Positions 25,201 through 39,738 of a stretch of 64,000 nt of DNA are shown here, one piece after another. Position numbers and translations under genes: made by a program. Position 1 is the first letter of the stretch. Each line of letters begins with the position of its first letter. A model generated the notes under the pieces. That model was not told the DNA's origin. It saw nothing but the letters and a program-made list of their open reading frames with translations, and made no database searches. Origin of the DNA: Floccularia luteovirens (taxonomy: Eukaryota > Basidiomycota > Agaricomycetes > Agaricales > Squamanitaceae); NCBI GenBank assembly GCA_009739215.1, contig VSJF01000003.1, positions 930,001-994,000 of the forward strand. Direction: 5' to 3'.

Positions 25201-26431
25201 AGGACTGGGAATCTTCGCCGGCAAGAAATTTCCCATAGTTTGACGGAGGAGAGCTGCTTGCTAAACTATGTGAGCTGTTCGCATCCGCATCTCTGTGGAT
25301 AGCCATCCGCTCAATATAGTCGGGCTGTCGTGATGGAAATTGTTGTGAATCATCAAGAAGCTGAGTAGCCGCAAGGCTAGTATCGGTTTGTGAGTGAGAT
25401 GGTGTGGATTCCACAAGCACCCTGCCTTCCGGGGTTGACGGTCCGCGTAAACGTGAACTACTCGGCAATGAGTCTGGAGAATTAAACATCAATGTTTTCG
25501 GAGGAACTTGGGCGTCGCCTATAGTATCTTCACTAGATAAGCCGACTCTACCTAGCTCACGGAGTGGAACGTCGAATTGTTTGGCACGAGATATGAATGC
25601 TTCCGCTGGATCTTCAGATGGCGCTCCACCGAAGGAGTCTATGGAGGATTCCCTGGACTTGGATCTGGAACGCGATTTCGTAGTCTTACGAGTTGTTGTG
25701 TATGTATGTGACCGACCGTGTGAGCTCTTGTTTTGGGCAGCCTTTTTGGCTCGCGAAGTGTTAATAGGAGACTTTAAGGAAGGGGGCTGGAGAGCAACAC
25801 TAAGAGTGGTTTTTGAAGATATAGCCTGACATGAATTTAAGAAAGGCGCATAGAGATAACAAAAGACCTTTGATCAGGTTACCTTGTTTGTGAGTAAATT
25901 AGAGTGGCTCGGTTGGTCTTTATGTGGCAACCTTGAGGATGTATTGCGCTTCGATGATGAAGAGGCGTGGGGAGACCCAGGGCGGGACGAGGGAGGAGAA
26001 GCGTGACCACCGTTGGTGTCAATGTTTTCTTTATGAGAGCCTTGGCTTGCCTCATTGTCATCCATACTTCCGAGCTGTGGTGTCTCCGTTTGGGTTTGGG
26101 TCTGTGTAGTAGCCAGCCCGTGGAAATGATAGTGTGGCGCAGACCCAGACGAACGCGATGAAGGTAGTAAGTCCATAGAAAGAAATTTCCCTGTATTAAT
26201 TGTGGGTGGCTCCGCATATTTAGCCCCAGATCTCGTGTCCCCGCTTCTCCTGACCGTATCTGCACCCCCCGACTTCCTGCTCGCGTCCATACTCCCAGCA
26301 GGCTCACATAAGTCGCGTACCATTTGACTAGCTTGTGAACTACCCGTATCACTTATAGTGAAGAATTCAGTTGATATCGGACCTTCATTAATCACAAACG
26401 CGTACCTATTCTCATCAAACGCGTCCATCAT
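22263..26431 (-). CDS. Crb2/Rad9/53BP1-like DNA-damage checkpoint mediator (Tudor-BRCT)
   Basis: Likely the checkpoint adaptor that binds methylated histone H4 and damaged chromatin and carries the signal from ATR/ATM kinases to Chk1/Rad53. The start is MMDAFDENRYAF at 26431. The first ~750 residues are unstructured and hold about a dozen SQ/TQ sites, including TTQTQTQTQTE and LQPTQPSTQQDD, the expected kinase-target cluster. A tandem Tudor follows near 23590-23300 (RVFALWKQDGHYYSGVVHSH, then KFDDGTDATVTLEQIRL). Two BRCT repeats close the protein: one around 23170-22870 (GIPCLSTSWLHDSVNE), the second around 22600-22270 (VVIREAFQYSTEL and LWSWVKDCLIASRYLPL). It is longer than S. pombe Crb2. 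A few introns are present. Confidence 0.88.
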
Positions 26432-27108
26432 GTATCATTCAACTGCCGTAAACCTCCAAACGTCGAGATTTTCACTTTAAGAGCTGGCGTTGGCGTCCCA
26501 AGAGGAATGTAGTTGGGTGACGAGTTAGGTTGGAAAAAAAGTTTCGTCGCTGAAAATGACGATCTAGGTTTACTAAGACGTAAAAGTCGTCTGAAAAATG
26601 AATTGAAGTTCCTGAGAATCCAAAACCAGTGTTGGAGCACAAAATACGATTATTAATGGAACCCTCTTACCTAGCTGTGCAGACTTGTGGATATCAATGC
26701 TGCAAGGAAGACCGCGTCCCACCCAGGGTTCACGTTGCTAGAACCTGACAGTTTAATTGTGCTCACTGGTACTACACGCAAGTCTGAGCTGTGCATGACA
26801 TTCTAGGAAATTGCAATTAATACCACGTGATCCGACGCGCTCGAAAATATATCAAAACTTTGAATCTCATGTTATAATCCCTTTAAAATCTTATATCCGT
26901 ACGTCCATACTTTCCTTCAAATCTACATTCTATATACCTCTTAATACTACTTAAGTATACGTCGGTGCTGGCCGCTTACTCATAATATTTGGCGTGATTA
27001 TCCTAGAAGTACACAACGTCACTCAAATTCCTACCATATTTGCGAACGGGACAGGACTCCTCACAATTCTTGGCAAATATCACCCGCCAAGGCCCAGCTA
27101 AGCATCAT
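26432..27108. promoter_or_regulatory. Divergent promoter region with CACGTG at 26824
   Basis: 677 bp between the divergent Crb2-like gene and a membrane-protein gene. CACGTG at 26824-26829. The downstream frame is open back to 27007 without an ATG, so an undetected upstream exon cannot be excluded. No other element is recognised. Confidence 0.4.
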
Positions 27109-29115
27109 ATGCCACGCCTAGCTCGCAAGTATGGTAGGGGGGCGAAGGCTCGCCCACTCCACGCTCTAGCACCCGCCAGCAAGCCTAGAATTATAGTGGG
27201 GACATTCACCCCTGCAGTAGTTACGCCTCGCCAGCTACTAGTATTGACCACCAAAAAACTCCCGAGTGATGAAATGAGCCAGGTGCCCGACCCGATCCCT
27301 GAACGTGGTACGCCACAGTTCGAGGGATATGGATATGATATGTTTGACCTTCATAGCATAGAATCGCCTGGAACGCCGACGCCTAAACATATTACCTCAA
27401 CAACATCTAAAACGACTACAACGAGCTCACATTCGGCGGAGTTCTCGCCACTGCCGCCAATAACATCCTTGGTTTCATCGATCTCAACCAAAATGTACTT
27501 GCAACCAACACCGACTATCACAACTATATCTTCTGGAACTCTGTTTGATCCTACACAGTCACTAGAAGCAATATCACAGACATCTGCACCTCAGATCCAT
27601 AAACTCACTACTCCACTTATTGTTTTGCTTGGAGTCGGCGCTGGTTTTTTCCTTGTTGGTGTATTCATCATTTTGCGAGTATGCACCCGTCCAGGTCGAC
27701 GTTCTCGCCCTACGCCCTCTCTCCCAATTCTTGAGGATGCTTTCCCTGATGATCATTTCAAAATAAATGAGTCACCCATTTTTGGAGGTAAGGAAAGGCT
27801 CTCGCCCAGGCCGGGAAGCAATGGCGTTCCATGGACCTGGGTACAATACCCCCAGCCTACGTCCAAAAGCACTCATTACGAACAGAAATCAAGCAATGCG
27901 GTTAATTCACCAGAGAAAAGAGGTACCATTCCTGTGCAAGTTGCACCTCAGCAACCAACAAAATTTGTGTACCACAATAGCAAGCCTCCTATTATTTACC
28001 CGTTTGGAGGACTGCACAACGCTCAGGCGGCGGATAAAACCACATCGGATGTGCCACACCACCCACCTCTACAACAGATGCAGAGTGCCATCACGCGTGT
28101 AGCAAGCAGGTTCTCTGTAGCATCAGCTTCAGTTTACCAAGACACTCCTCAAACAACACCAGTTATTGGGCTTGCTATTTCTGGGGTAGGGACAAATTTC
28201 ACGGCTGATGGGCACCCAGTCATCAAGAGGACAAAATCTAAAACGTTGAGGAAGAGCAGGAGTAACTCGGTGCTCGAAGAAAAAAAGAATAGAGAGTTAG
28301 TATCTCCCGGGTTACCATATGAAGGCGCCGATGTCTCTTCTCCAGCCCCGGTCGTACTAGCAACGTCTACAACTGACACAGATGTGGTTGGTGGGCGTGA
28401 AGGTCGGAGTCGAATTGAATCATCGTACTACACTGTTGGTTCGTATCCCCGACATTCCAGGATGCCATCTTCATATAAAATTGCCACTGCCACAAAGGTA
28501 AACCTTTCGGGGAACAGTGTTTCTGGTCGCCACTTGAATGCATCTCTTCGAAAGTTCGAGTCTCGGAAAGATAGAGACACAAAGGCCTTGACTTTCGCGC
28601 TTGGATTAACCTCGCCACCTACGGACTATCTTACACCATCACCACAGCCAACATTATACCCAGACGATTCACTAAGCGTTTTTGAAACCAAACGACCGAA
28701 AACTAGTATCAACAGGTTACAAGATGGAAGTAAAACTACCGCTGAGGCGATCTCATTATTGCCTTTTGTGAAACCCGCAAATGGCAAAGATGACGTTCGA
28801 TTGATGTCAATGGAGTTCGAAGCCAACCAAGCGTCCGCGTCAGTTGTGGCACTGGTCGGCGATAACGGCTATAATTACCAAGACCCCAAGGGTGGTGCTC
28901 ATGGAACCGAACCAGAAGGAGTCACAGCAAAAGGATATGGACGAAGTGATGATAAGCCACCACGTGTGCCATCCCCGCCAGCACTCCCATCGCTGACACA
29001 GATGGGGCTGCAGCATGCTAACCCAGAAGGGTATGCCAATTACCGAAGTCCGACTTATAGTATCTTTGGACTCTATGGGGGGGAACGGATGAGTTGTATG
29101 GACGGAGAGCGATGA
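27109..29115 (+). CDS. Single-pass transmembrane protein with long cytosolic tail, unknown function
   Basis: An uninterrupted 668-codon frame from the ATG at 27109 (MPRLARKYGRGAKARP). Residues about 80-165 are Ser/Thr/Pro-rich (TSTTSKTTTTSSHSAEFSP), suitable for O-mannosylation. One strong transmembrane helix follows at about residues 178-198 (LIVLLGVGAGFFLVGVFIIL) with basic RVCTRPGRRSRP after it, which predicts the tail in the cytosol. The tail of about 470 residues is disordered, with LSPRPGSNGVPW and SKTLRKSRSNSVLEEKKNRE. No signal peptide is visible at this start, so either an upstream exon is missed or it is a signal-anchor protein. The architecture resembles fungal cell-wall sensors and unnamed basidiomycete membrane proteins. 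Confidence 0.7.
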   Translation: MPRLARKYGRGAKARPLHALAPASKPRIIVGTFTPAVVTPRQLLVLTTKKLPSDEMSQVPDPIPERGTPQFEGYGYDMFDLHSIESPGTPTPKHITSTTSKTTTTSSHSAEFSPLPPITSLVSSISTKMYLQPTPTITTISSGTLFDPTQSLEAISQTSAPQIHKLTTPLIVLLGVGAGFFLVGVFIILRVCTRPGRRSRPTPSLPILEDAFPDDHFKINESPIFGGKERLSPRPGSNGVPWTWVQYPQPTSKSTHYEQKSSNAVNSPEKRGTIPVQVAPQQPTKFVYHNSKPPIIYPFGGLHNAQAADKTTSDVPHHPPLQQMQSAITRVASRFSVASASVYQDTPQTTPVIGLAISGVGTNFTADGHPVIKRTKSKTLRKSRSNSVLEEKKNRELVSPGLPYEGADVSSPAPVVLATSTTDTDVVGGREGRSRIESSYYTVGSYPRHSRMPSSYKIATATKVNLSGNSVSGRHLNASLRKFESRKDRDTKALTFALGLTSPPTDYLTPSPQPTLYPDDSLSVFETKRPKTSINRLQDGSKTTAEAISLLPFVKPANGKDDVRLMSMEFEANQASASVVALVGDNGYNYQDPKGGAHGTEPEGVTAKGYGRSDDKPPRVPSPPALPSLTQMGLQHANPEGYANYRSPTYSIFGLYGGERMSCMDGER

Positions 29116-29370
29116 GCGATGAACCACATGGCGCCAAGCATGATGCGCAGCGATGGTTGCGATGTATGACAGCTGAGATTTGTTTAATGGTTTTGTACAC
29201 ACTAAGCACAGGACATGAAACTCTATAGAGAAACAGGCTGTATAGTATATATAAGAACCGGGTATACTGTAGTAGGTATTAGTATGTTTAATCAGAACAA
29301 ATAAATATTATATAATAAATGAATAAAACAAGTGATTAAGATCGTCTCCTCGTCCTTCCGCTGTCCCCTT

Positions 29371-31005
29371 ATGTCACCCCCAATTTCCCATATCTCCCTC
29401 ACCACCGTCTTCCGTCCCCCTAATCAGTATGATTCTCATGATAATCTTGGCCTATCCAATAACTCAGACCCTGCAGTATGCGGAATATCTCTTAAATACA
29501 TCTCGTGAGTCTAAAGCTTATCCTTCAAGTACAGGGTCGCCTCGCGGAATACAAACGCAGAAACACGCCTCGCCGCGTAGCTTCACCGTAATATGCTGTC
29601 CTGACGATTCCTATTCGCCCTATACTTTAACTTTCTTTCTTACACCGGACACTCACAATGTTCTATCTACAGTTTGGTAATATTGGCTGTCCAGAACTCT
29701 GCCCTCACGATTATCATGCACTACTCCAGAGTATCAACACCACCGTCGCAAGCTTATTCGGCCGCCACTGCGGTTTTAATGAATGAAATACTTAAAGGCC
29801 TCATCTCTTTCATTATTGCTTTTGCACGCACAGATCCTTCCCCAACACATCCCTATGATATAGCGCAGGCGCCATATCCTCCCTTCCCCCATAGAACCTC
29901 TTCAACATTTTCGGCTCGTCTTCGGAAACTCTGGAGGGAAATATTTAGTCATGATTGTTGGAAACTTTCTATTCCTGCTGTTTTATACGGTACAGCTATG
30001 TTCTCCTTGGTCTTTCGTCTTCTTGTATTAATATGCACGCCTAATATTCTAGTTATTCAAAATAACCTGCAATTTGTTGCTGCATCAAATCTCCCTGCTG
30101 CCACATTCCAGGTGACATACCAGATGAAGGTCCTCACCACTGCAGCATTTTCTGTGCTGTTATTGCGTAAAAAGCTATTGTTAAGCCAATGGCTCTCCCT
30201 GTTTGTTCTTGCCATCGGCGTGGGCGTAGTGCAAATACAAGTTGGAAGCCACAAGGGTAATCCCAGAAGTTCCTCCGAGGGTGCCGACATCCATGCCATG
30301 AATGCGTTAAAAGGCTTCCTCGCGGTTGCGGCTGCATGCCTCACATCTGGACTGGCAGGTGTCTATTTCGAAATGGTACTTAAGAATTCACAAGCTAGTC
30401 TTTGGGTTCGTAATGTGCAACTTTCCCTTTTTTCGCTTCTTCCTGCGGTTGTGCATGTCGTGTTCTCTCATCGTTCAAGTTCTTTTGTCACAACTGGATC
30501 CAGTCTCCTCTCTGCTATGTTCCATAATTTTGGTACATGGGCTTGGGCGACGGTCACTGTACAAGTTCTTGGTGGTCTTGTCACTGCAATGGTCATCAAA
30601 TATTCGGACAATATTCTCAAAGGATTTGCCACTAGTCTCAGCATCGTCATTTCGTTCCTTGCTTCCATTGTGCTGTTCGACTTCCACCTGTCCCTGACAT
30701 TCATACTTGGCTCAGTTATAGTTCTTGTGGCCACTTGGCTATATAATCAACAACCCCGCCGCGTAGTCTCAAATCCCACAGTCATGGCACTAATGCAAAA
30801 TCACCCGAATGTGTGGAGCCTTTCGCGAAATGAAAAGAAAGAGGACGAGCTTGTACCTCCTCCGAAACAACCAATGGTTTCTGGAAATGGCGCTCTGAGT
30901 GCTGTCTCATCGTCAAACTCACTGGTTTCCTTGTCAATGGCATATGGAGGTTCTCCGCCATTGTACGAATCAGATCCCAAAGAACAGAGGATTAACTTCT
31001 GGTGA
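29371..31005 (+). CDS. UDP-galactose/nucleotide-sugar transporter (SLC35A type)
   Basis: A Golgi antiporter bringing a nucleotide sugar, probably UDP-galactose, into the lumen in exchange for UMP. Exon 1 (29371-29504) begins MSPPISHISLTTVFRPPNQY and joins over a 168-nt intron to exon 2 at 29673, giving KYISLVILAVQNSALTIIMH. Family marks are SRVSTPPSQAYSAATAVLMNE, then LYGTAMFSL, QNNLQFVAASNLPAATFQV, YQMKVLTTAAFSVLLLRKKL, GFLAVAAACLTSGLAGVYFE, then VKYSDNILKGFATSLSIV-like text. About ten hydrophobic helices are visible. The tail is polar with a low-complexity Ser run. Substrate choice is by family resemblance to S. pombe Gms1 only. Confidence 0.88.
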
Positions 31006-31365
31006 CGTGTAATTCCTTGAAGCCGAAGAATTCAGGTTCAAAAATAATGAAACAACCCTGTTCACCTTCGTAGTTTTTAAATCTTTGCGTTGCAATATGA
31101 CATTTTCTGTATGTAAGATTCTCAAAACAAATAAGCTATCTGTTTATACCATGGATTGCTGTAGTAGACACCTCGTTAAAGTACATGTAGCCAGGACTCT
31201 CTGATATCAGTTATTCGAATGTGACATTTCGGTCCCTTTTTCTTTAGTATATGGACTGTTTACAAAGACAGTCTATAATTTACATGAATCAAAATCTGAT
31301 ACATTTATATTTCGACAGATGAATGACCACCAATTTCTGGAGGTATTTTAATTACGGGTTCTTTA
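31006..31365. other. Intergenic region between convergent genes
   Basis: 360 bp of AT-rich 3' flank between the convergent transporter and transhydrogenase genes. No coding or repeat structure seen. Confidence 0.6.
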
Positions 31366-35698
<4,333 letters not shown>

Positions 35699-35795
35699 CG
35701 TGTGTAACCACCGTGCAGTGCTGGCAAATGGTAACTTACAACGTAAACAATTCGGTTAAAGTTCCCAATTTGCAACCGCACAAGCGGTCCGCAAC

Positions 35796-35801
35796 CACGT
35801 G
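35796..35801. promoter_or_regulatory. CACGTG E-box upstream of NNT
   Basis: Palindromic CACGTG about 98 bp before the NNT ATG, in the 140-bp gap between RtcB copy A and NNT. Regulatory role inferred. Confidence 0.45.
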
Positions 35802-35836
35802 ATAACATACATTGTCACTAACTTACAATATCCGAT

Positions 35837-37559
35837 AATTAACTTTTCCTCATTCCTGCTTCCCATATCTTGTATGTTACAACTGGCCGAAACACAGCTA
35901 CTTCTTTACATATTAAATTGCCTACCATGTCACCCACAACACATTCAATATCTTTATATGCCTCGGGGCGCTCTTCAATAAGGAGATCGGGTTCTGTGCA
36001 AATTACTTCCGATCCAAATCTCGTCACAGTCAATCCGGTCCTGTCGATTTTGCCTTTCTTGTGTAGCACATTACGACCACGAAGTCTGCCAGCACCATGC
36101 GCTAACGATTGCGCTGCGGATAATTAACCCTTCATTTCGCCGTATTCACCGTATGCAACACGAACCTTACCTTTATGTTCACCATCCCCCGCGGGCTGGA
36201 GTAGATATGTATAGTCCCCGCGACTTCCTGGGCAAGGTACCACTCCCATATCAGCAGGAGCTGCTCCTTCCCTATGTATCCAAAAGTCACGCCTTTCACC
36301 ACCAACTTGCATTGTGCTTTTGGTCACAGAATTATGTGTGATATCAATAACTTTGCGTAGCTTTTTAGACTCCCACATCGACGACCCCTCGGTATTATTA
36401 TTGGATTCTGCATAAAAAATGCATTGCTTAATCCGATACGCAACAAGATCCCGATTAGCTACCGCCCATTTGACTGCATAATCATGCAGTTCTAGGTATC
36501 TGTTGATATCAGGAGAATCCGGTGCGATATAAGGATTGGATCCTATTCTGGTCTCACCCTCCAAAATGGAAGCACCAAGCCCACGAGATCCCGTAGGAAC
36601 TATTTTATACGATCAGTATTTTGGACTTCTAGATTTTTTTTTTGAAATACAACTCGTACTGAGAAGATAAAGCGGCCCTTCCTCAACCTGTATTTCTACC
36701 GCAACAGAGGCATCAATTATCTCATTTGCCGTACAAATTTCTGCAAAATGATTTCCTGCGCCAATTGTACCTAATCTTTTTGCATCGAATGGTGATGACC
36801 GCTCGATACCATACTCAGCGAGCCATTCCGCAACCGGCCCTGGCCAGGGATCATCAAGACCTCTCAACATAGCTGCGAGTTTTCCCGGTTTGTGGGCCAC
36901 AGAATTTGATAATTGGTATAAAGCTATCCCGCAACCAATATCCGATCTTACCAGAGCAGGGTATATATCTTCAGACATGATTGCACGTCCTAATCATGTA
37001 GTTCAATTTTGTATTCTGGAAACAATGGAAATACGATATAGATACCTATTGGAAATTTGCCTCCAGGATGGAGATCGGGCATTCCGACAACAAGATGTAC
37101 ACCAACCAGTCCACTGACTTGCTTCAATTGCTTAAAAGCAACCTGATCGATAAAGCTCCTGCCACTAAACAGTATTTGAGTATATACCATCCCACCCGAG
37201 AAACGACTGACCGTATGACACGAATTTCTGCTTGCCGCAATAATTGACTTTGGTCAACCGTAGGTCCTATACTATTGAAAGTGTTTTGTTGCGGAATTTG
37301 TTACAAGCCTCGCGAAGGATGGATTGCTTAGCATTTGTTGATGGTTGGACCAGAAGAACGAACTTTTTGGAATGGTCTTGATTGAGAGTGACTGTTACTG
37401 GGTGGGATGGCATTGAATAGAACATTCAATAACGAAACCCCTATCTTAGTATTTAAGTAGCCATCATATCTCTATGAGTAAGCTCAATACTGTAGATAGT
37501 TTCCATGTTAAAAATACACATCAGGGTCTATACAGTCCCATTCAAGGAATGAAAGGTTT
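35837..37559 (-). repeat. Inverted repeat arm A (RtcB copy A and 5' flank)
   Basis: About 1.72 kb matched in reverse complement by 52463-54189. Coordinates of equivalent bases sum to 90026 throughout the gene (for example ATG 37425 and 52601, stop end 35839 and 54187), which shows no net indel. Every translated frame I compared, on both strands, is identical except the last residues. The inner edge shows a 4-bp GTAA difference followed by 14 matching bases; the outer edge breaks within about 15 bp at the stop codon. No terminal inverted repeats or target duplication seen. Confidence 0.95.
35839..37425 (-). CDS. RtcB-family RNA ligase, copy A (RtcB2-like, possibly impaired)
   Basis: RtcB joins 2',3'-cyclic phosphate or 3'-phosphate RNA ends to 5'-OH ends using GTP and Mn2+; the RtcB2 branch is linked to release factor PrfH in bacteria. 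A clean core runs from the ATG at 37190 through three introns of 56, 60 and 57 nt, 392 codons in total. Motifs in order: VVGMPDLHPGGKFPIG, SDIGCGIALYQL (Mn/GTP Cys), GTIGAGNHFAEI (His), PTGSRGLG (normally HxGSRG), DITHNSV (His) and SLAHGAGR (the His that takes GMP). Upstream, from an ATG at 37425, a 52-codon stretch resembles the fungal RtcB N-terminus but meets TAG at 37267-37269. Proline replaces the motif histidine at 36595-36597. Identical to copy B except the last residue (Ser here). Confidence 0.85.
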
Positions 37560-38053
37560 AGGGTGCTAATTATTATACCGTGACATTTGATACATTTGTG
37601 TAATTGTGAAAGTTGTAGTATAGTAAAGCCAGGGAGGTATCAATTTTAAGCTGGGACCCATGTGTACAAATTGACAGAGGTTGCTTCTACGTATAAGGCC
37701 AAGCACTTGATGAGATTCATGATAATTAAGGTATGAAACATTTGAAACTGTTCGGGTTGCGTACCATTATATTTTCAGCTCGTTATTTTAACTTACCCTT
37801 TCCGACCACTGGTTTGGGTTTTAAAGTTTATCGACATCACCTGAGTCTCCTGCATTTGATATTGGTTCTTGGTCTAACATTTATTTCACTTTGCCGTTGG
37901 ATGAAGCTTCATGCACATGTATGACAGTCTGTTTGACTTGTCGTTGTTGTTCATCATGGTTGATAGGTAGTGAATCGTGCTATTATCGCTGTTATCTACT
38001 CAAAAAATTCTAAATATACAAATACATAGACCACGTTCAAGGGCCGTATTGTA
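37560..38053. other. Intergenic region beside inverted repeat arm A
   Basis: About 490 bp of AT-rich sequence between the end of repeat arm A and the RPA2 stop. Short frames only; nothing recognised. Confidence 0.6.
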
Positions 38054-39186
38054 TCATCGAGAGACATTGAAATGAGAATCGTCAATTGTACTAAAGACGT
38101 GCCCTTCGTCCATCAATATATCCAGGGCATCACTGTAAACGATTAGTTGACCGCTGCTCATTCTCGACAAGACACAAACCTAATTTTATGAGCATCCACG
38201 CCAGGACCAATGGCTCGAGCGATGGCTGCTACGTGAACCCCTTCACCACCAGGGTTTTGTGCCAAAATGAAGCGTACAATTGCTAGTTGAAGAGGGGGCA
38301 GATGAGAGAATTCGTCATTTTGAATTGATCCACTGGATTGTGCTGTATACGCCGATGTGTTTGCCATGGATCCTTCGCCATTTGATCTTGGCAGTTGACC
38401 AGGTCCGGGAGGCTACAATTGAGTTTGTTGATGTCAAGACTGCTCCAAACTGGCCTCAATACACTCACAGGTCCACGTTCTAATATCAGACTGACTGAAA
38501 TCGCTTCGAGTATGTGGAAATATACTTCATGGGGATCTTTTATCACGCGTATATGTGTCGCGTTTACATATCTCTTATTACCGAAAGTCTTCAACCCCCC
38601 AGTAACCCGAATGTAATCATTTTCTCTATCAATGATGAGGGCTGGCATTGCCATGCAAGAGATCGGACTCACTCTATGTTTCCCCATTTGACCTTATCCT
38701 CTTCAACACTAGTATCTAACCAACGTCGAGATTCTATGCGACCTGTTCCATCATCAATCCAATAGACGCAATTTGTCGCTTGCGATTGAATTGATTGGAC
38801 TTGACCAACTATTGTGATCTTGCGTTCGCAAGTTGTCAGAAAGCAGGAGAGGTTCTCGTGGAAAGTTACTCACTTGCCCTACTTCCATATCATCTACCAT
38901 CCAATCTGCGTCCGTATGAGTTTGGGTAGCTTTGATAAGTTGGGCAATGGTGAGTGGTCTCAATGAATGGGATGCTTCGGTTCTCTATGCAACAATAAGC
39001 AACTGTCGAGGTATTGAACTAGGGTTATACGTTACCCGCATGCCTGGACTACCTCCGGCATTGAAGGGGGAGCCCCCTTGTATGTACCCACCACCACCAT
39101 AGCCCGGATTTGAAAAAGAATCCTGGACTGTTTCATCATTTAATGCAATGAGACACAACGAAACTAAAATGCGTACATTGACTCAT
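38054..39186 (-). CDS. RPA2: Replication protein A 32 kDa subunit
   Basis: Second subunit of the RPA heterotrimer that coats single-stranded DNA in replication and repair. The start at the ATG at 39186 gives a two-residue-plus exon (MSQ), spliced to FQDSFSNPGYGGGGYIQGGS. This Gly/Ser-rich, phosphorylatable N-terminus is typical of RPA2. The central OB fold includes SLRPLTIAQLIKATQTHTDA, then ALIIDRENDYIRVTGGLKTF and KRYVNATHIRVIKDPHEVYF. The C-terminal winged helix has LPPLQLAIVRFILAQNPGGEG, then VHVAAIARAIG and EGHVFSTIDDSHFNV before the stop at 38054. About five introns. Promoter elements CACGTG and ACGCGT lie just upstream. Confidence 0.93.
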
Positions 39187-39221
39187 GGAAGTTAGTTAAG
39201 AGAGTGCGTTGGAGTGACAAT

Positions 39222-39227
39222 ACGCGT
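39222..39227. promoter_or_regulatory. ACGCGT (MCB) element upstream of RPA2
   Basis: MluI cell-cycle box 36 bp before the RPA2 ATG. MBF-driven G1/S control of RPA genes is known in yeasts; its use here is inferred. Confidence 0.45.
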
Positions 39228-39265
39228 TCGTCACACGTTTGTAACGAGCAAAGAGCTCAAGCGAT

Positions 39266-39271
39266 CACGTG
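39266..39271. promoter_or_regulatory. CACGTG E-box upstream of RPA2
   Basis: Palindromic CACGTG 80 bp before the RPA2 ATG, 39 bp from the ACGCGT box. Confidence 0.4.
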
Positions 39272-39738
39272 CACAGCCGGACTGGTGTTAAGTACTTAAA
39301 AGTCTTTAGACATCTGGATCAGATCTGGTACTATAAGGTTGTACTTTATCATCTTACCAAGTTTATGGATGACCCTACGAAAACGATGCAAATCAAAGTG
39401 GTCATGACATCGAAAGGTGGAGGAAGCATAGCAGAAATAATGACAGGTCGTTGAGGACAGATTATGTCCCTTCAAGCCAGCCATCACAAATCCTGTAGCT
39501 ATTGATACACGTGAATCTCTCATTCATGAGTTCCATAGCAGACGAGCCTCCATCGAGCGAACGCCTGATACTTGCATCAGCACTAATCGATAATCACTAA
39601 AATCTATCATAAACCAGAAATGCAATCATAAATCATGGAGTTGTCGAAACAAGTCGAAACAACTATTTATTAGTATCATATGTGTGTAGGAGTTTGAGTG
39701 GGGGAGGTAAAAATGTCTACAATTTTTTCGTTGGGTAT

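Larger units (their letters stand above)
39187..39738. other. Intergenic region between RPA2 start and NAA25 end
   Basis: 552 bp holding the RPA2 promoter, with ACGCGT and CACGTG near its left end. Two small frames (39269-39454 plus, 39296-39523 minus) show no domain. Otherwise nothing recognised. Confidence 0.55.
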
